Below the pieces are notes generated by a model. The model saw nothing but the letters and a program-made list of their open reading frames with translations. It was not told the origin of the DNA and did no database searches. The translations under genes and the position numbers were made by a program. From a virus, in IMG/VR virus record IMGVR_UViG_3300044729_000135, positions 1-33,512 of that record: a stretch of 33,512 nt of DNA, one strand, 5' to 3'. Shown piece by piece: positions 1 through 6,468 of the stretch (position 1 is its first letter; each line of letters begins with the position of its first letter).

Positions 1-858
1 GGTCCTGGCAAACGACCGGATGCCCGAATTGGACAGGAACAAGATGTCCTTGCCTGTGCTCTGGATGGAGTCTCGGGCGATGCAGCCAATGCCACCCACC
101 GTATCGCTCAGGCTCATCGTGGCGGGCGTCGTAGCGTTGGCGTACACCAGAATTTGGCGCTTGCCGAAGATGATCAGAAAGCCGTTGTGGGCCGCCAGAC
201 CAGTAATCTCATCTGCCCCATTGGGCCACACACGGTCGATGTTCAGCGTGCCTGCTGTGCCAGTGCTCCAGATGTGGCCAGACAGCAAGTCAGAGAACGA
301 CACCGTGACGTTGTCGGTGGCAGTATCTGCAACCCACAGCCGACCAAAGGCCGACAGCACAATGTTGCCTGAAGGCACCGTGCCGACGTAACCTGTCTTT
401 TCGCTGACGCGGCGATAGGTGGTCGTGCTGACGGCTGGATCGAAGATCAGCGGGTCGTGGCCCGCTTGGAAGAAGTAAGTGATGCCATTGAGCGAAGCCA
501 CCGACCAGTTACTGGCCGTGATCGTCGGCGCTGTACCCCCGCCCCCATATGTCAGTTCAGACACGGCGTTGGAGCCGTCCAGCTTGAACAGCTTGTTGTT
601 GCCAGCAAACAGGATCGTCAGCGTGCCGTCAGCCTGCACCAGCTCATGGATGACGCCCACGTTGTTGGCCCCGAGGTCGCCAGACGACGAGTTGACCCGT
701 GCCCAGCCTTTGCGTGCGCCGATGCGACCGTACTGGTCAATGATGCAGTTCGTCGCGACCAAAGCAAAGCCAGCCGCCAAGTCCAGCGGCGAGTCTTGCG
801 TGTTCAGGCCAAAAAAGCCTGGCGCTGAGATGCTTGCGGTCTGGAGGGTTTGGCTCAT
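1..858 (-). CDS. P22 gp10-like tail nozzle/hub protein, 5' part (runs off left edge)
   Basis: An open frame starts at ATG 858 and stays open for 286 codons to the window edge, so the C-terminus is missing. The N-terminus reads MSQTLQTASISAPGFFGLNT, followed by QDSPLDLAAGFALVATNCII and a YGRIGARKGW segment. This opening is typical of phage proteins related to the P22 gp10 tail hub (packaged DNA stabilisation protein). The body alternates short beta strands with aromatic and glycine turns (SVASLNGITYFFQAG, LSAFGRLWVAD, AAHNGFLIIFGKRQILVY), consistent with a beta-propeller-like fold. The start overlaps the stop of the upstream gp4-like gene by 4 bases (ATGA). In P22, gp4 and gp10 dock in that order below the portal, and the gene order here matches. 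Family call is from motif memory; position and reading frame are seen directly. Confidence 0.75.
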   Translation of the reverse strand, partial: MSQTLQTASISAPGFFGLNTQDSPLDLAAGFALVATNCIIDQYGRIGARKGWARVNSSSGDLGANNVGVIHELVQADGTLTILFAGNNKLFKLDGSNAVSELTYGGGGTAPTITASNWSVASLNGITYFFQAGHDPLIFDPAVSTTTYRRVSEKTGYVGTVPSGNIVLSAFGRLWVADTATDNVTVSFSDLLSGHIWSTGTAGTLNIDRVWPNGADEITGLAAHNGFLIIFGKRQILVYANATTPATMSLSDTVGGIGCIARDSIQSTGKDILFLSNSGIRSFART

Positions 859-1502
859 ATCGCGACAAACTCTTGGTTCTCTGGGTAGCGGGTGCTCTCC
901 AGCGCAATGTAGTCGGCCAGCATCCCGCGATAGAGCTGGTACGCCTCAGACGAGTTGAGACCGCCGTCTTCACCGCGCTCGACCAGCGCCCGAGCGTAGG
1001 CGTTTTGCACCACCAGCACGTCAGGCACCATCACCACGGTGCTGTCTGAGGTCAAGGGCGCTTGAGGCACAGTCAGCGCAAAGGGAATTGTGTAGACGTT
1101 ATCTGGACGGTCGTACAGTACCACCTTGGTGTCGCCGTTGCCGTCCACGCCGTCAAATGCGTAGTATTCTGGGATGCCACTGATCGCGGGAACCAAGTTC
1201 TGAAAACGGTTCATCTCCACAAAGCTGATGTTTTGCAGACCGACGTTGGCAGTGACGTTGAGGGCGTCCATCACCTGGAACTTCTGGCCAGCGCCTGTCA
1301 TCGAGTAGATGTAGGTGCCCGGCGTCGTGGTGATCGTCACAGTCTGACCCAGCACGTTCCAACTGAACGCGTCCTCGATCTGGCGCTTGGCGTCGTTGAC
1401 AAACCGCCCGATCAGGGCCGAGTAGGTTGTTTCGTTGCTGGACGACACCTGCGTCTCGCGCAGCCGGACCAGCACGTCGTTGATGAGTTGAAGGTAGGTC
1501 AT
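855..1502 (-). CDS. P22 gp4-like head-to-tail adaptor (cassette 2)
   Basis: A 215-aa protein starting MTYLQLINDVLVRLRE. It has an N-terminal helical part with a conserved-looking FVNDAKRQIEDAFSWNVL stretch (about residues 31-48), a central beta-rich part and a C-terminal helical part with NAYARALVERGEDGG. This helix-beta-helix plan resembles phage head-to-tail adaptor proteins of the P22 gp4 / T7 gp11 type, which form the ring under the portal. It overlaps the upstream 112-aa gene and the downstream gp10-like gene by ATGA on both sides, so all three should be translationally coupled. It is the third adaptor-like protein in the window, with those at 20507-21211 and 18975-19634. No catalytic residues are expected. 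The role is inferred from fold-like pattern and neighbour order. Confidence 0.65.
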   Translation of the reverse strand: MTYLQLINDVLVRLRETQVSSSNETTYSALIGRFVNDAKRQIEDAFSWNVLGQTVTITTTPGTYIYSMTGAGQKFQVMDALNVTANVGLQNISFVEMNRFQNLVPAISGIPEYYAFDGVDGNGDTKVVLYDRPDNVYTIPFALTVPQAPLTSDSTVVMVPDVLVVQNAYARALVERGEDGGLNSSEAYQLYRGMLADYIALESTRYPENQEFVAI

Positions 1503-1837
1503 TGGCGTGTCAATCCGATTTGTTCAAAGGTTGCGATGACAGAAATAGTTGAGCCAGATTCTGATAGCGCAGTGATGTAGTCGCCTTCTTCTAAAACAAA
1601 GTACTGGTTGAGCTCAATCTCGGCAAGCGTCGATTTACCAGTGAGCGTGAACTCAGTGGTGATTGGTATGGTTGAAGCTGCGCTTGCGTCATACCAACTA
1701 AAACTGATGTGCTTGTTTGAGCTGCCGTTATTCGATGCGTGAAGAAGCACACACTTAGCGTAATAGCCAGTCGGCACTGTATACAGCGTTGTAGCTGTAG
1801 CAGCAGTTAAATTTCTACCGACTGATACTGGTCTCAT
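1499..1837 (-). CDS. small beta-rich structural protein, 112 aa
   Basis: Starts MRPVSVGRNLTAATATTLYT and continues VPTGYYAKCVLLHASN. It is a short beta-rich protein without membrane segments or Cys pairs. The TTLYTVP segment also occurs in the 108-aa protein at 14892-15218 (ATTNTTLYTVPASTSAVCS), and both then have a strand, an N-rich turn and a Y-x-V/Y-D segment, so I regard them as distant members of one small virion-protein type. The gene overlaps its neighbours on both sides by 4 bases (ATGA), between the DUF6321-like gene and the gp4-like adaptor. A role as a minor head or tail structural protein is inference; no specific function can be given. Confidence 0.7.
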   Translation of the reverse strand: MRPVSVGRNLTAATATTLYTVPTGYYAKCVLLHASNNGSSNKHISFSWYDASAASTIPITTEFTLTGKSTLAEIELNQYFVLEEGDYITALSESGSTISVIATFEQIGLTRQ

Positions 1838-2127
1838 TTCTTGTTCCTTGCGGAGATCGCTTTGGCTTTGGCCTTAGCGTCCTCTTTGGACGATGCGCCC
1901 CAAGCCTTCAGAGACAAGAGTAGCCGGGTGGGCTTACCATCTTTCATCTCAGGCCCAGGCATATTGCCCATGCGTGCTAAAAAGGAGGCCCTACGAGGGT
2001 TGTCGCCCGACTTCACAGGGGCTTTGAGATTGCCCCCGGTTGACGCATTATAAGACGCCCGACCCTTGGCATTCAAGCCTCCGGTCTTGGCTTGTCCTTC
2101 TTTGCGTTGCCAAGCGGGCGTTTTCAT
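1834..2127 (-). CDS. DUF6321-like small basic protein, cassette 2 copy
   Basis: A 97-aa Lys-rich protein with GGLNAKGRASYNASTGGNLK, then SFLARMGNMPGPEMKDGKPTR. This is the signature of a small phage family that I recall as DUF6321. The copy at 23681-23935 has the same blocks in the same order, so these are paralogs about 22 kb apart. This copy lacks the cysteines of the other (FLARM instead of FCARM, and no terminal WKC) and carries an extra C-terminal Lys/Ala tail of about 20 residues. It overlaps the upstream 48-aa gene and the downstream 112-aa gene by ATGA. Function is unknown; the charge suggests nucleic-acid contact inside the head, which is only inference. Confidence 0.75.
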   Translation of the reverse strand: MKTPAWQRKEGQAKTGGLNAKGRASYNASTGGNLKAPVKSGDNPRRASFLARMGNMPGPEMKDGKPTRLLLSLKAWGASSKEDAKAKAKAISARNKK

Positions 2128-2270
2128 TTCTTTTTAGCCGTTTTAGCCGCAGCTTTGAAGGCGGCGGCTGTTGGAGCACCCTTGGTGCCGGGTCTGCGCA
2201 TCTTCTCGCCAGAACCCGCTTTGATGCGCTCTTTCTTGGCGTTGATGTTGGCGTAGAGGCCGGGCTTCAT
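2124..2270 (-). CDS. 48-aa Lys-rich protein (KPGLYANINAKKERI type)
   Basis: ATG at 2270 to TGA at 2124-2126. The protein starts MKPGLYANINAKKERIKAGS, continues GEKMRRPGTKGAP and ends AKTAKKK. I have seen this short family (KPGLYANI-AK-ERI-AGSGEKMR-PG-KGAPT) beside phage structural genes, but know no function. The ATG overlaps the TGA of the upstream DUF6496-like gene, and its own TGA overlaps the ATG of the DUF6321-like gene, giving two consecutive ATGA junctions. Codon-level coherence, a strongly basic composition and coupling on both sides support it as a real gene despite its size. A different-frame ORF covering 2143-2346 should be discarded in its favour. Confidence 0.75.
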   Translation of the reverse strand: MKPGLYANINAKKERIKAGSGEKMRRPGTKGAPTAAAFKAAAKTAKKK

Positions 2271-2422
2271 TTTTTCTTCCTCGCCTTGCCAGCTTGCGAC
2301 AGGGCGATGGCCACTGCCTGCTTCTTGGATTTGACAACGGGGCCACCCTTGCCCGAGTTCAGCTCACCAGCCTTGAACTCGCGCATGACCTTGCTGATCT
2401 TCTTTTCAGCTTTGGTCTTCAT
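2267..2422 (-). CDS. DUF6496-like small basic protein, 51 aa
   Basis: ATG at 2422 to TGA at 2267-2269. The protein starts MKTKAEKKISKVMREFKAGE, continues LNSGKGGPVVKSKKQAVAIA and ends LSQAGKARKKK. The pattern EKKI-KVM-EFK-GEL-SG-KGPVVKS-KQAIAIALSEAG is the signature of a family I recall as DUF6496, found in bacteria and phages and of unknown function. The gene is full length for that family. It overlaps the 49-aa gene upstream by one base (TGATG) and the 48-aa gene downstream by ATGA, so it sits in a four-gene coupled chain. DNA binding would fit the charge and the helix with SKKQAVAIAL but is not shown. Confidence 0.8.
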   Translation of the reverse strand: MKTKAEKKISKVMREFKAGELNSGKGGPVVKSKKQAVAIALSQAGKARKKK

Positions 2423-2571
2423 CAGTAGCCCCGCTTGGCTTTATTGGTTGCGGTGCGAGAGCCGCGAACAGGCATGGACTTGACGGGCTTGCCCGACTTC
2501 ATCGACATCTCTTTGGCTTCTTTTTTGCCCTTGGGTGTGTAGGCAAACTTCTTTGTTCCGACCATTGGCAT
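2422..2571 (-). CDS. 49-aa Lys-rich phage protein (MPMVGTKKFAYTPKGKK type)
   Basis: ATG at 2571 to TGA at 2422-2424. It starts MPMVGTKKFAYTPKGKKEAK and ends ATNKAKRGY. The start has a strong Shine-Dalgarno, AAGGAG, six bases upstream, and that same AAGGAG shares its first bases with the TAA stop of the 71-aa gene. The MPMVG-KKFAYTPKGKKEA opening is familiar from small proteins in uncultured phage genomes, but no function is known to me. It is the first of four tiny, highly basic genes joined by one- or four-base overlaps (2571 down to 1834). The absence of any catalytic motif and the high Lys content point to a structural or DNA-contacting role, which is inference. Confidence 0.75.
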   Translation of the reverse strand: MPMVGTKKFAYTPKGKKEAKEMSMKSGKPVKSMPVRGSRTATNKAKRGY

Positions 2572-2581
2572 GATGTGCTCC

Positions 2582-2797
2582 TTAGATGATTGATTCAACT
2601 GTTTTGCGGGGGCGACCCATGCGCTTTACAGGTGTTGGGGCCGTCATCGGTAACTCTTTGCTGGCCTCTTGGACCTGCACTTGCTCGCCTTGCTCATCGA
2701 CCAAAACGTAGCCGCCGTGGCCGCGCATCGAGTCAATGTCGTGCTGTAAAGTGAACGTCACCGTATTACCACTTGCCAAACAACGAAATGTAGCCAT
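2582..2797 (-). CDS. 71-aa conserved phage protein (MATFRC-SGNTVTF type)
   Basis: Starts MATFRCLASGNTVTFTLQHD and continues IDSMRGHGGYVLVDEQGEQV; the tail is charged and ends RMGRPRKTVESII. The GRPRK patch resembles a short basic or AT-hook-like motif (seen), but DNA binding is only a possibility. The start lies directly behind a terminator-like hairpin whose T-tract runs into the GGAG Shine-Dalgarno. The stop TAA forms part of the AAGGAG of the next gene. The N-terminal pattern is one I have met next to capsid and decoration genes in uncultured phages. No function is known. Confidence 0.75.
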   Translation of the reverse strand: MATFRCLASGNTVTFTLQHDIDSMRGHGGYVLVDEQGEQVQVQEASKELPMTAPTPVKRMGRPRKTVESII

Positions 2798-2806
2798 AAA
2801 AACTCC

Positions 2807-2834
2807 AAAAAAAAGGGGGCGCGTGGCCCCCTTT
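2807..2834 (-). terminator. hairpin with T-tract between decoration gene and 71-aa gene
   Basis: Read on the minus strand, a nine-pair stem (AAAGGGGGC pairing with GCCCCCTTT) closes a five-base loop and is followed by eight T residues. This is a classic intrinsic terminator. The T-tract is followed immediately by GGAG and then the ATG at 2797, so the hairpin also forms the 5' boundary of the next gene's ribosome binding site. Confidence 0.8.
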
Positions 2835-2838
2835 CTGT

Positions 2839-3165
2839 TTAGACTACCGCCCGAGCAACGATGAGTTGCAAAGTGGTAGACGCCAAGTTCACCGAAGACC
2901 CGGTTGGGTTGTAGGTCACGATTGTCACGGTGTTGGCAGCGGAAACATAAGCCCGTTTGACCAGGCCAGCCTCGCTGACGCCATGTGAAAAACCGAGAAC
3001 CATGTCGCCCAGCGCAACGCCGGGGACAGTCACTGTGTCTGTATCTGTCGCACCGCCAGCAACAGCGCCAGCGTCAAGAGTACAGGTCACATCCCAAGTG
3101 TCTGTGAACAGACCTCGGAATTGGTCATTCCCGCGACGGGAAGTAATTGCGGATGCAGCAGCCAT
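2839..3165 (-). CDS. putative head decoration protein, 108 aa (cassette 2)
   Basis: Starts MAAASAITSRRGNDQFRGLF. The rest is beta-rich: DTDTVTVPGVALGDMVLGFS, then AANTVTIVTYNPTGSSVNLA and TLQLIVARAVV. Small proteins of this pattern follow the major capsid gene in many phages and are usually regarded as decoration or minor capsid proteins. Here the gene follows major capsid protein 2, separated only by a hairpin. The Shine-Dalgarno AAAGGAG sits seven bases before the ATG and directly after the hairpin's T run. A second hairpin terminates it at 2807-2834, so it is bracketed by hairpins on both sides. Role inferred from position and composition. Confidence 0.65.
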   Translation of the reverse strand: MAAASAITSRRGNDQFRGLFTDTWDVTCTLDAGAVAGGATDTDTVTVPGVALGDMVLGFSHGVSEAGLVKRAYVSAANTVTIVTYNPTGSSVNLASTTLQLIVARAVV

Positions 3166-3178
3166 TTGAATCTCCTTT

Positions 3179-3208
3179 AAAAGACGCCCCCGGCTTGTGA
3201 CCGGGGGC
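3179..3208 (-). terminator. hairpin with T-tract after major capsid protein 2
   Basis: On the minus strand GCCCCCGG, a seven-base loop and CCGGGGGC form an eight-pair G/C stem, followed by GTCTTTT. It begins six bases after the capsid stop codon. The T run continues straight into AAAGGAG, the ribosome binding site of the decoration gene, so termination is probably partial and the hairpin may instead set the relative yield of the two proteins. Confidence 0.75.
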
Positions 3209-3214
3209 TATTCA

Positions 3215-4189
3215 TTAGGCTGGTACAGCCAAGGCGTAAGCGGCGGAAGCGTTAGCAGCCGACGAAGAGGCGGCAGTACGCAGGGCCTTCACGCCGTACA
3301 GAGTGTCAGCAGTGAACAGGGTACCGAGGTATTCCTGCTTGTACTGAGTCTGCGAACGGATGCCCATCTGCTCAACCAGCACCATCGCGTCGCGGTGGCC
3401 CATCAAGCAGATACGGTCAGCGCCGCTGTTACCAGCGCCGGTGTCGGCGTTGGAAGAAGCGAACACAGCCATACCGTAGAGCTGACCGATTTCACCGTTG
3501 CGGATAGCGTCGCCGTTGCCGATGAACGCTTGCTCGGTGTAACGGGCCAGACCCATCAGGGTGTTGCGGCTCGAAGGAGGGATCAGGAAGAAACGACCGT
3601 CCATAGGAACGTCGTTGTCGTCCAGGCGCTGGATGGTGCGGCGGATAGCAGCGTCAGTCAGAGCAGCAGCGTTGGAAGTCGAGCTGTTGTAGGCAGTCGT
3701 ACCGTCGGAACCAACGTAAGCCTTTGTGGAGCTGGCGCTGGTTGCGTAGTCGTCTGTACCCACGGTCGCGCCGTTGAAGGCACGGCCCAACTGGACCAAG
3801 CTGGTGTCGATGCGGCGGGCCAAGGCATAACCGGCGTCTTCTGTGTAGAAAGAACGCAGCGATGTCAGGGCTTGCACTTCAACGATGTCTTCGATCAAGC
3901 GGCTGTATTCGTAGTGTTGGTTGATCAACACTTGAATGTTGGTGTCGCTCTCTGCAATCAGAGTCACGGCATCAGTAGCGGCTTTGGCCGAAGCGTTGCC
4001 ACGGGCTGGGCTAGGGATGTTGACGGTATCACCCTTCTTGCCTTTGAAAGACATCTTCTTGACCAGGTTGGCCAAGACGAGGTTTTTCTTATAGGCAGCA
4101 ACGATTTCATCAGACCAGATTTCTGGGATGAAGTTCGCTGCGGAGGTGGTGGTTACCGAGTTGGTTGGGGAAAATGCTTGGTTTGCCAT
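3215..4189 (-). CDS. major capsid protein 2 (P22/T7 coat-like, HK97 fold expected)
   Basis: A 324-aa protein. The N-terminus, with FIPEIWSDEIVAAYKKNLVL and then KGDTVNIPSPARG, is the pattern of P22/T7-type phage coat proteins: an N-terminal arm, then a spine helix starting at IWSDEI. Central parts ARRIDTSLVQLGRAFNG and PMDGRFFLIPPSSRNTLMG, followed by GQLYGMAVFASSN and LGTLFTADTLYGVKALR, match the usual P-domain and A-domain order. It forms the icosahedral shell together with the scaffold encoded just upstream (4211-4951). GGAG lies eight bases before the ATG. It shares no obvious sequence with the capsid protein at 25682-26587, so the window encodes two different major capsid proteins. Fold is inferred from the family; which shell is built is unknown. 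Confidence 0.85.
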   Translation of the reverse strand: MANQAFSPTNSVTTTSAANFIPEIWSDEIVAAYKKNLVLANLVKKMSFKGKKGDTVNIPSPARGNASAKAATDAVTLIAESDTNIQVLINQHYEYSRLIEDIVEVQALTSLRSFYTEDAGYALARRIDTSLVQLGRAFNGATVGTDDYATSASSTKAYVGSDGTTAYNSSTSNAAALTDAAIRRTIQRLDDNDVPMDGRFFLIPPSSRNTLMGLARYTEQAFIGNGDAIRNGEIGQLYGMAVFASSNADTGAGNSGADRICLMGHRDAMVLVEQMGIRSQTQYKQEYLGTLFTADTLYGVKALRTAASSSAANASAAYALAVPA

Positions 4190-4210
4190 GTTAAAAGCTC
4201 CAGAGTTAAA

Positions 4211-4951
4211 TTATCGAACACGCCCTTCAGAGTACGCCTGCATGATTTCATCACTCAGTGTTTCGTACCTTCCGGGGTCTGTCATCTTGAGACGAATGAG
4301 GTCGGCTCGTCGGTAGACTCGTTTTGAACTCTCGCCAGAGCCACCTACGTCAACTTGCGCGGCTTTCATGCTTTTGGCCCGAGTGGCGTCAGACGCTTTC
4401 TCGGTTTCCTTGGCCTTGATGCCACGAAGCTGCTTGAAGGTGGACAACAGTTCATTGGCCGAATCATAGTCAAACTCTCCATCGGCTTTCGCGTAAAGAC
4501 CCAAACGCACAGGTGAAGACTTCACCCAGTTTTGGAACTCAGAATCATTGACGACTTCGGAAAAGTCGGGGTGATCCTGCGCCAGCTTTTGCTGAATTTG
4601 CATCCGTTTGAACTCTTGGCTCGCCTGGCGAGCTGCAAGAACGTCGGGATGTTTATCAATCGTCGCTTGAACTGCTTTTTGAGGGTTCTCAAAAAAGTCA
4701 ACTTCAGGTTCTTCCTCCTGAATACGCTGCTGCTTAGAATTGAGGTTCTGCTTGAGCAACTCATCAGCTAATTTACGGACTTCGCCGACCTCTTGGGCCT
4801 GCTTGCCAATCAGCTTTTCAGCTTCTTGGTGCATCCGCACAACTTCTTCGAGACTTTTGGCCCTGTATTTCTCAGGAAGTTCCGGCGCAGTTGTCTTTGC
4901 TTCTTCAGTTTCGAGTTCGCCTAGCGGCTCAGATTCATTGTCAATCAACAT
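4211..4951 (-). CDS. capsid scaffold protein 2
   Basis: A 246-aa, acidic, mainly helical protein without Cys. It starts MLIDNESEPLGELETEEAKT and has PEKYRAKSLEEVVRMHQEAE, which continues into a coiled-coil-rich segment to about residue 80. EEPEVDFFENPQKAVQATID follows, and the Arg/Lys-rich C-terminus includes KRVYRRADLIRLKMTDPGRY. A charged helical body with a basic C-terminal end that grips the coat protein is the normal plan of phage internal scaffolds. I chose ATG 4951, preceded by AGGAA at a suitable distance, over an in-frame TTG at 4987. It lies 21 bases upstream of major capsid protein 2, the usual scaffold-capsid order. It is different in sequence from the scaffold at 27677-28633. Confidence 0.75.
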   Translation of the reverse strand: MLIDNESEPLGELETEEAKTTAPELPEKYRAKSLEEVVRMHQEAEKLIGKQAQEVGEVRKLADELLKQNLNSKQQRIQEEEPEVDFFENPQKAVQATIDKHPDVLAARQASQEFKRMQIQQKLAQDHPDFSEVVNDSEFQNWVKSSPVRLGLYAKADGEFDYDSANELLSTFKQLRGIKAKETEKASDATRAKSMKAAQVDVGGSGESSKRVYRRADLIRLKMTDPGRYETLSDEIMQAYSEGRVR

Positions 4952-5002
4952 ATTGGGTTCCTGCCAAAATGGTTGTAGGATAATCAACTCGGCGCTGGGC
5001 GC

Positions 5003-5230
5003 TTATGAGTTGGCTTTGCGCTCGGCGTTCAACTTTTCGATGTGTTTGCGCTCAAACCGACCGTATTCGCTCGGAAATTGCCCAGACCACCCCTCCAACT
5101 TGAACGTCGGTGCGCTCATGATGCGTTGGGCAAGCCCACCGCACCCACACTGCACACTGGCCGTCTCATAATCGACCAGTGCCTCAGTGCGCTGCCCGCA
5201 ATTGCAGGCAAATTCATAGATTCTTCTCAT
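5003..5230 (-). CDS. FmdB-like zinc-ribbon protein, 75 aa
   Basis: Starts MRRIYEFACNCGQRTEALVD. C9 and C11 form a C-x-CG knuckle, and C28 and C30 in VQCGCGG form the second, giving a compact zinc ribbon. AQRIMSAPTFKLEGWSGQFP follows, the pattern of the FmdB/putative regulatory protein zinc-ribbon family (CG---R-MS-P-F-L-G). Similar proteins occur beside scaffold and capsid genes in uncultured phages, where their role is unknown. The start has GAGGA upstream and overlaps the 79-aa gene by 17 bases. A metal-binding assembly factor or a regulator are both possible. Confidence 0.7.
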   Translation of the reverse strand: MRRIYEFACNCGQRTEALVDYETASVQCGCGGLAQRIMSAPTFKLEGWSGQFPSEYGRFERKHIEKLNAERKANS

Positions 5231-5453
5231 TCAAATCCTCATATGCTCGTTCGCTGACCCCTTTCAGGGTTTTCAGCCAAGTCAGGATCGAAATCTCGCC
5301 TTTGCGAAATTGTAGGCTTTTTTCATCTGCAATGGTAGAGACATTATTCATCGCCTCTAGCATCACATCAACATCTTCCATCAAATCAAGCCAGCCTTGC
5401 TGGGAGAATAAATCGAAGCGGTCTTCGTAGTACTTTTGTAATTCTGGCGTCAT
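5214..5453 (-). CDS. 79-aa acidic helical protein
   Basis: With ATG 5453 it starts MTPELQKYYEDRFDLFSQQG and continues WLDLMEDVDVMLEAMNNV. An in-frame GTG at 5465 would overlap the endolysin stop as GTGA, but no Shine-Dalgarno precedes it, so I prefer the ATG. The protein is amphipathic, with no membrane segment, Cys pair or known motif. I recall similar short proteins (MTPELQ-YYEDRFDMF) in phage genomes between lysis and head genes without assigned function. It links the lysis cluster to capsid cassette 2. Confidence 0.6.
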   Translation of the reverse strand: MTPELQKYYEDRFDLFSQQGWLDLMEDVDVMLEAMNNVSTIADEKSLQFRKGEISILTWLKTLKGVSERAYEDLNEKNL

Positions 5454-5461
5454 GTGTTGTC

Positions 5462-5968
5462 TCACGATAAAAATAAGGCAATTTCGGCTTCCCGGCGCTT
5501 GACCAGCCCCGGCAAGACTTTACCACCACCTTTGGTCCAAGCGCGGAATGCTTCGGCTGCGCCTTCCCAATCCCCCCGGTTGGCTTTCATGCGGATGGTG
5601 CTGCGTTGCAAGTTGCCCAGCCCGAAGTTAAAACTTATAGAGACCAGAGCGTCAAAGCTGCCTTGACGGCCAACACAGCCGGGAACAAGTCGTAGAACAC
5701 CGCGTTCAAAAGTTGCGACGTCCTCACGGAATAATTGGTCGATTTCTGCTTTCGTCCAGACACGGTTGTCCTCCGGTTTCAAGGGCATCTCTTTGCGGAT
5801 CATGGGGATGGTCTTGCCCTCCACGCGCACCACGGGCAGCCTGATCTGTTCTTGGTACAGGACGTGGCCGTAGCCGATCGTCCAAATGTGCGCTGGGCAA
5901 AGGTAAGGTCGAGAGCGAAAGCCCTCGTACTTGTGCATCAGGTCTTCGCCCGCCTTGCTCAGTTTCAC
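5462..5968 (-). CDS. endolysin, GH24 phage lysozyme (muramidase)
   Basis: A 168-aa enzyme expected to cleave the beta-1,4 bond between MurNAc and GlcNAc in peptidoglycan at the end of infection. Starting from GTG 5968 it reads MKLSKAGEDLMHKYEGFRSR, then PYLCPAHIWTIGYGH. The catalytic pattern E15-x8-C24-x5-T30 is complete; T4 lysozyme has Asp at the second position, and Cys is common in phage members. The C-terminal part has FDALVSISFNFGLGNL and GLVKRREAEIALF, both usual for GH24. No signal peptide or SAR segment is seen, so release should depend on the holin. GTG is chosen because GGAG lies six bases upstream and the GTG overlaps the holin TGA (GTGA). An upstream TTG at 5998 lacks this support. 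Length is normal for the family. Confidence 0.93.
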   Translation of the reverse strand: MKLSKAGEDLMHKYEGFRSRPYLCPAHIWTIGYGHVLYQEQIRLPVVRVEGKTIPMIRKEMPLKPEDNRVWTKAEIDQLFREDVATFERGVLRLVPGCVGRQGSFDALVSISFNFGLGNLQRSTIRMKANRGDWEGAAEAFRAWTKGGGKVLPGLVKRREAEIALFLS

Positions 5969-6468
5969 TTCTTGCTCCAAGTCCGTGACCCGAACCAAAA
6001 GCCTAAAATTCCCCCAAGCATGGCCATTTCGTCGCTGGAAAACAGGATGTCAGAGTAGCGGATCACATCATCCATGCTCTGAATCAGTTGGGGGTTGTTC
6101 CACAGGTAGGCGCACATAAACACGTTGATAAGCAGCAACTCGATCACGAAGATGTACGTTACCGTGGGGCGTACAGTGCCCACGTAGCTGGACACCCATA
6201 CAGATGCTTTATCCAGCACCTTGGCGTCGTGCTCCAGCGCAGCTTCAGTCATCTGCGCTTCGGTCTGCATTGCCACCTGCTCGGTGCGGATTTCTTCCAT
6301 CTTGGCCTGCGCGGCAAAACCGGCGGCAGCCAGTTGTAGTTCACGCTCGGTCTGCATCTGGGCCAGAGCCAGCTCGTGCTTCTGGTCAGCTTTGTTCTGG
6401 AAGTATTCCAGCAGCTTGGGCAGGCCGGAGATCAGCAGACCCCCGAGAGTTGAAATAAGTGAAAGCAT
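5965..6468 (-). CDS. holin, 3TM/GTA-release type
   Basis: A 167-aa membrane protein. A hydrophobic N-terminal helix covers residues 3-20 (LSLISTLGGLLISGLPKLLE). A long charged helix rich in Gln/Glu/Ala follows to about 85. A transmembrane segment lies near 103-121 (VTYIFVIELLLINVFMCAYL), and a last hydrophobic segment near 147-160 ends in FWFGSRTWSKK. This plan and the FGSR ending resemble the holin-of-3-TMs family known from gene transfer agents and phages. It is followed by the endolysin with a GTGA overlap, the usual holin-lysin arrangement. It would open the inner membrane at lysis time. Confidence 0.75.
   Translation of the reverse strand: MLSLISTLGGLLISGLPKLLEYFQNKADQKHELALAQMQTERELQLAAAGFAAQAKMEEIRTEQVAMQTEAQMTEAALEHDAKVLDKASVWVSSYVGTVRPTVTYIFVIELLLINVFMCAYLWNNPQLIQSMDDVIRYSDILFSSDEMAMLGGILGFWFGSRTWSKK

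Noticed and set aside
2143-2346. 67-aa minus-strand frame covering the tiny-gene chain
   Set aside because: Arg/Ser-rich out-of-frame product; the overlapping 48- and 51-aa frames have family signatures and coupled starts instead.
3197-4327. 376-aa plus-strand open frame opposite capsid gene 2
   Set aside because: It is antisense to a strongly supported capsid gene, has no ribosome binding site, and its sequence is Val/Gln/Ser-rich noise caused by codon bias of the minus-strand gene.
5968-5998. TTG start for the endolysin
   Set aside because: No ribosome binding site at the right distance, and it would overlap the holin gene by 34 bases; GTG 5968 is better supported.
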